Source of the DNA: Alphaproteobacteria bacterium
GTDB taxonomy: Bacteria; Pseudomonadota; Alphaproteobacteria; JAEULC01
Assembly: GCA_020851015.1 (NCBI GenBank)
Contig: JADZDN010000448.1
Coordinates: 1 to 7,620, forward strand
Reading direction: 5' to 3'
DNA length: 7,620 nucleotides
Under the pieces are notes generated by a model. It had not been told where the DNA came from. It did not search any database and worked only from the letters and a program-made list of their open reading frames with translations. Numbering within the stretch: the first letter of the stretch is position 1; each line of letters begins with the position of its first letter. The position numbers and the translations under genes were made by a program. This document shows, one piece after another, positions 4,754 through 7,620 of this stretch.

Positions 4754-7620
4754 TCGCGCTCGCAACCACGGCGAACGCTTCGTCGAAGGGTATCTCCAGA
4801 ACCGCGAGCGTCTCGAAGCTGCGCATGCCTATGACCGCGCGGACGAGCACGACGCCTGCGGCGTCGGCTTCGTCGCCGCGATCGACGGCCAGCCGCGCCG
4901 CAGCGTGGTCGAGGGCGCGATCAACGCGCTGAAATCGGTGTGGCATCGCGGCGCGGTGGACGCCGACGGCAAGACCGGCGACGGCGCCGGCATCCACGTG
5001 CAGGTGCCGCAGGACTTCTTCAAGGAGCATATCGCGCGCACGGGGCGCACGCCCGCGTCGGGGCGGCTGGCGGTCGGCGTGGTGTTCCTGCCGCGCACCG
5101 ACTTCGCCGCGCAGGAGCGCTGCCGCGCCATCGTCGAGAGCGAGATTCTGGCCTATGGCCACCTGATCGAGGGCTGGCGCCAGGGGCCGGTGACCGTCGA
5201 CATCATCGGCGCGAAGGCCAACGCCACGCGGCCCGAGATCGAGCAGATCATGATCGCGAACAACCGCGGTGTGGACAATCCGCAGTTCGACCTCGACCTC
5301 TACATGATCCGGCGGCGCATCGAAAAGAAGATCTGGGCCGAGTCGATCAACGACTTCTACATCTGCTCGCTGTCCTGCCGTTCGATCATCTACAAGGGGA
5401 TGTTCCTGGCCGAGCAGCTCACTGCGTTCTATCCCGACCTGCTCGATCCGCGCTTCGTGTCGAATTTCGCGATCTATCATCAGCGCTATTCGACCAACAC
5501 CTTCCCGACCTGGCGCCTGGCGCAGCCTTTCCGCGTGCTGGCGCATAACGGCGAGATCAACACACTGCGCGGCAACATCAACTGGATGAAGAGCCACGAG
5601 ACGCGCATGGCGCACCCGCTGTTCGGCGCGCAGGTCGAGGACGTCAAGCCGGTGATCCAGCCCGGAGGGTCGGACTCGGCGGCGCTCGACAACGTGTTCG
5701 AGGTGATGCTGCGCGCCGGCCGGCAGCTGCCGATGGTCAAGTCGCTGATGATCCCCGAGGCCTGGGCGGGCAAGAAGACGATCCCCGAGACGCACCGGTT
5801 TCTCTACAACTGGTGCAACTCGGTGATGGAGCCGTGGGACGGGCCGGCGGCGATCGCGGCCTTCGGCGGGCGCTGGGTGCTGGGCGGCATGGACCGCAAC
5901 GGCTTGCGCCCCATGCGCTACACCATCACGTCGGACGGGCTGATCATCGCCGGCTCGGAGACCGGGATGGTGCGCGTCAACGAATCCGACGTGGTGGAGA
6001 AGGGCCGCCTCGGGCCCGGCGAGATGATCGCGGTCGACCTGATCGGCGGCAAGCTCTATCACGACCGCGAGCTCAAGGACATGCTGGCCCACCAGCACGG
6101 CTTCAAGGATTGGGACCGGCTGACGACGCCGATCGACAGCCTCATCAAGTCGGGAACCGGCGAGCCGGTCGCGTTCGATCGCGACGAGTTGCGCCGCCGC
6201 CAGCTTGCCGTCGGATGGTCGCTCGAGGATCTCGAGCTGATCCTGCACCCGATGGTGGACGACGCGAAGGAGGCGGTCGGCTCGATGGGCGACGACTCGC
6301 CGCTCGCCGTGCTGTCCGGCCAATATCGCGGCCTGCACCATTTCTTCCGGCAGGACTTCTCGCAGGTCACCAACCCGCCCATCGACAGCCTGCGCGAGAA
6401 GGGCGTGATGTCGCTGCGCACGCGACTGGGCAACCTCGGTAACATCCTGGACGAGGACGAAGGGCAGTGCCGCCTGCTGCAGCTCGACTCGCCGGTGCTG
6501 TCGAATGCCGAGTTCGACGCCATGCGCCGCTACATGGGCGACACGGCGGTGGAGGTCGACTGCACCTTCGCCGCCGACGGGGGCCCCAACGCGCTGCGCG
6601 ACGCGATCCGGCGCATCCAGCGCGAGGCCGAAGACGCGGTGCGCGGCGGCTGCACCCACGTCATCCTGCACGACAAGCAGGTGGGTGCGCGGCGCGTGCC
6701 GATTCCGATGATCCTGGCGGCTGGCGGCGTGCACACGCATCTCGTGCGGCAGCAGCTTCGTACGTTCACCTCGCTCAACGTTCGCTCGGGCGAATGCCTC
6801 GACGTGCACTATTTCGCCGTGCTGATCGGCGTGGGCGCGACGACGATCAACGCCTACCTGGCGCAGGAGGCGATCGCCGACCGCCATCGCCGCGGCCTGT
6901 TCGGCAACCTGTCGCTTGTGGATTGCGTACGCCGCTACAAGGAGGCGGTGGACCAGGGCCTGCTGAAGATCATGTCGAAGATGGGCATCGCGATCGTCAG
7001 CTCGTATCGCGGCGGCTACAACTTCGAGGCGCTCGGTCTGTCGCGCTCGCTGGTGGGCGAGTTCTTCCCCGGCATGACCAGCCGCATCTCGGGCATCGGC
7101 CTCAGCGGCGTCCAGGAGAAGGTCCTGACGCTGCACGCCCGCGCCTTCGACGAGGAAACCGTCGCGCTGCCGGTGGGCGGGTTCTACCGCTACCGCAAGG
7201 GCGGCGAGACGCATGCCTGGGACGCGAGCCTGATCCATACGCTGCAGTCGGCGGTGGCGAAGGATTCCTACGCCACGTTCAAGAAGTACAGCGAGGGCGT
7301 GCGGCGCCTGCCGCCGGTCAGCCTGCGCGACCTGCTCGACTTCGACTACAAGCGCCCGGCCGTGTCGCTGGACGAAGTGGAATCGATCACCGAGATCCGC
7401 AAGCGGTTCGTCACGCCCGGCATGTCGCTGGGCGCCCTGGGCCGCGAGGCGCACACCACGCTCGGCATCGCCATGAACCGCATCGGCGCCAAGTCCGATT
7501 CGGGCGAGGGCGGCGAGGACCCGGCGCAGGCCAAGCCGAAGGCGAACGGCGACAACGAGAACTCGGCGATCAAGCAGATCGCCTCGGGCCGCTTCGGCGT
7601 CACCGCCGAGTACCTCAACA
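4746..7620 (+). CDS. gltB: glutamate synthase (NADPH) large (alpha) subunit, 3' end cut off
   Basis: Encodes the catalytic subunit of glutamate synthase, which turns glutamine plus 2-oxoglutarate into two glutamates. The frame stays open from the ATG at 4746 to the window edge: 958 codons of an expected ~1,500. The N-terminus is a 37-residue propeptide ending DEHDA; Cys38 (CGVGF) would become the N-terminal nucleophile of the class II glutamine amidotransferase domain after cleavage. HQRYSTNTFPTW and HNGEINTLRGN follow; Asn268-Gly269 correspond to 231-232 of the mature chain. The central linker domain includes NPPIDSLREKGVMSLRTRLGN. The FMN-binding synthase domain begins near residue 876 (DEVESITEIRKRF) and includes GAKSDSGEGGEDP. 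The FMN and 3Fe-4S core and the beta-helix domain lie beyond the window. The start is supported by GAAGG 8 bases upstream and by propeptide length, so the wedged upstream gene seems not to have damaged it. Confidence 0.97.
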   Translation, partial: MIDRARNHGERFVEGYLQNRERLEAAHAYDRADEHDACGVGFVAAIDGQPRRSVVEGAINALKSVWHRGAVDADGKTGDGAGIHVQVPQDFFKEHIARTGRTPASGRLAVGVVFLPRTDFAAQERCRAIVESEILAYGHLIEGWRQGPVTVDIIGAKANATRPEIEQIMIANNRGVDNPQFDLDLYMIRRRIEKKIWAESINDFYICSLSCRSIIYKGMFLAEQLTAFYPDLLDPRFVSNFAIYHQRYSTNTFPTWRLAQPFRVLAHNGEINTLRGNINWMKSHETRMAHPLFGAQVEDVKPVIQPGGSDSAALDNVFEVMLRAGRQLPMVKSLMIPEAWAGKKTIPETHRFLYNWCNSVMEPWDGPAAIAAFGGRWVLGGMDRNGLRPMRYTITSDGLIIAGSETGMVRVNESDVVEKGRLGPGEMIAVDLIGGKLYHDRELKDMLAHQHGFKDWDRLTTPIDSLIKSGTGEPVAFDRDELRRRQLAVGWSLEDLELILHPMVDDAKEAVGSMGDDSPLAVLSGQYRGLHHFFRQDFSQVTNPPIDSLREKGVMSLRTRLGNLGNILDEDEGQCRLLQLDSPVLSNAEFDAMRRYMGDTAVEVDCTFAADGGPNALRDAIRRIQREAEDAVRGGCTHVILHDKQVGARRVPIPMILAAGGVHTHLVRQQLRTFTSLNVRSGECLDVHYFAVLIGVGATTINAYLAQEAIADRHRRGLFGNLSLVDCVRRYKEAVDQGLLKIMSKMGIAIVSSYRGGYNFEALGLSRSLVGEFFPGMTSRISGIGLSGVQEKVLTLHARAFDEETVALPVGGFYRYRKGGETHAWDASLIHTLQSAVAKDSYATFKKYSEGVRRLPPVSLRDLLDFDYKRPAVSLDEVESITEIRKRFVTPGMSLGALGREAHTTLGIAMNRIGAKSDSGEGGEDPAQAKPKANGDNENSAIKQIASGRFGVTAEYLN

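Noticed and set aside
4668..7454. 928-codon open frame on the minus strand opposite gltB
   Set aside because: Its product is a low-complexity mix of Arg, His, Ala, Val, Asp and Gln with no recognisable domain. It mirrors the GC-rich third positions of gltB, whose frame is certain. It is a shadow frame.
1..7620. CRISPR arrays, rRNA genes or long direct repeats
   Set aside because: Reading both strands showed no regularly spaced repeats and no rRNA signature. The window is otherwise filled by the genes listed.

Overview
The window is high-GC bacterial DNA with an alphaproteobacterial character. GltB and GltD closely resemble the two-subunit NADPH glutamate synthase of Azospirillum-type bacteria, with gltD ahead of gltB. 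The NDUFA9-like dehydrogenase is of the type common in Alphaproteobacteria. I cannot assign a genus; a Rhodospirillales-like organism is an inference.

Layout. (1) 13-99: tRNA-Leu(CAG) on the minus strand, with its own probable promoter at 112-139. (2) 190-805: a two-gene HigB/HigA type II toxin-antitoxin module on the plus strand, toxin first. A perfect 7-bp inverted repeat sits just ahead of it and is a good candidate for the HigA operator. (3) 870-1829: a complex I NDUFA9-like atypical short-chain dehydrogenase. (4) 1830-2161: 332 bases without a gene but dense in palindromes, including a near-perfect 19-bp operator-like palindrome, and with a sigma-54-like -24/-12 element upstream of gltD. 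(5) 2162-7620: gltD, an unfamiliar 375-codon gene, then gltB, which runs off the right edge after 958 codons.

How the genes work together. GltB hydrolyses glutamine and channels ammonia to 2-oxoglutarate. GltD takes electrons from NADPH and passes them through FAD and Fe-S clusters to GltB. Together they make glutamate in ammonium assimilation. The surprise is the gene between the two subunit genes. It starts 12 bases after the gltD stop with a good ribosome-binding site, and it ends 8 bases inside gltB (ATGATTGA), so gltB translation is probably coupled to it. Its C-terminal ~150 residues look like the DUF29 family. Its N-terminal ~220 residues carry a PD...ExT pattern reminiscent of PD-(D/E)XK nuclease-like folds. 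It is visibly less GC-rich than its neighbours and uses codons rare in them, which suggests an acquired gene that settled without breaking the operon. This is the most novel object in the window. Its function is unknown, and the nuclease reading is a hypothesis from motif recognition only.
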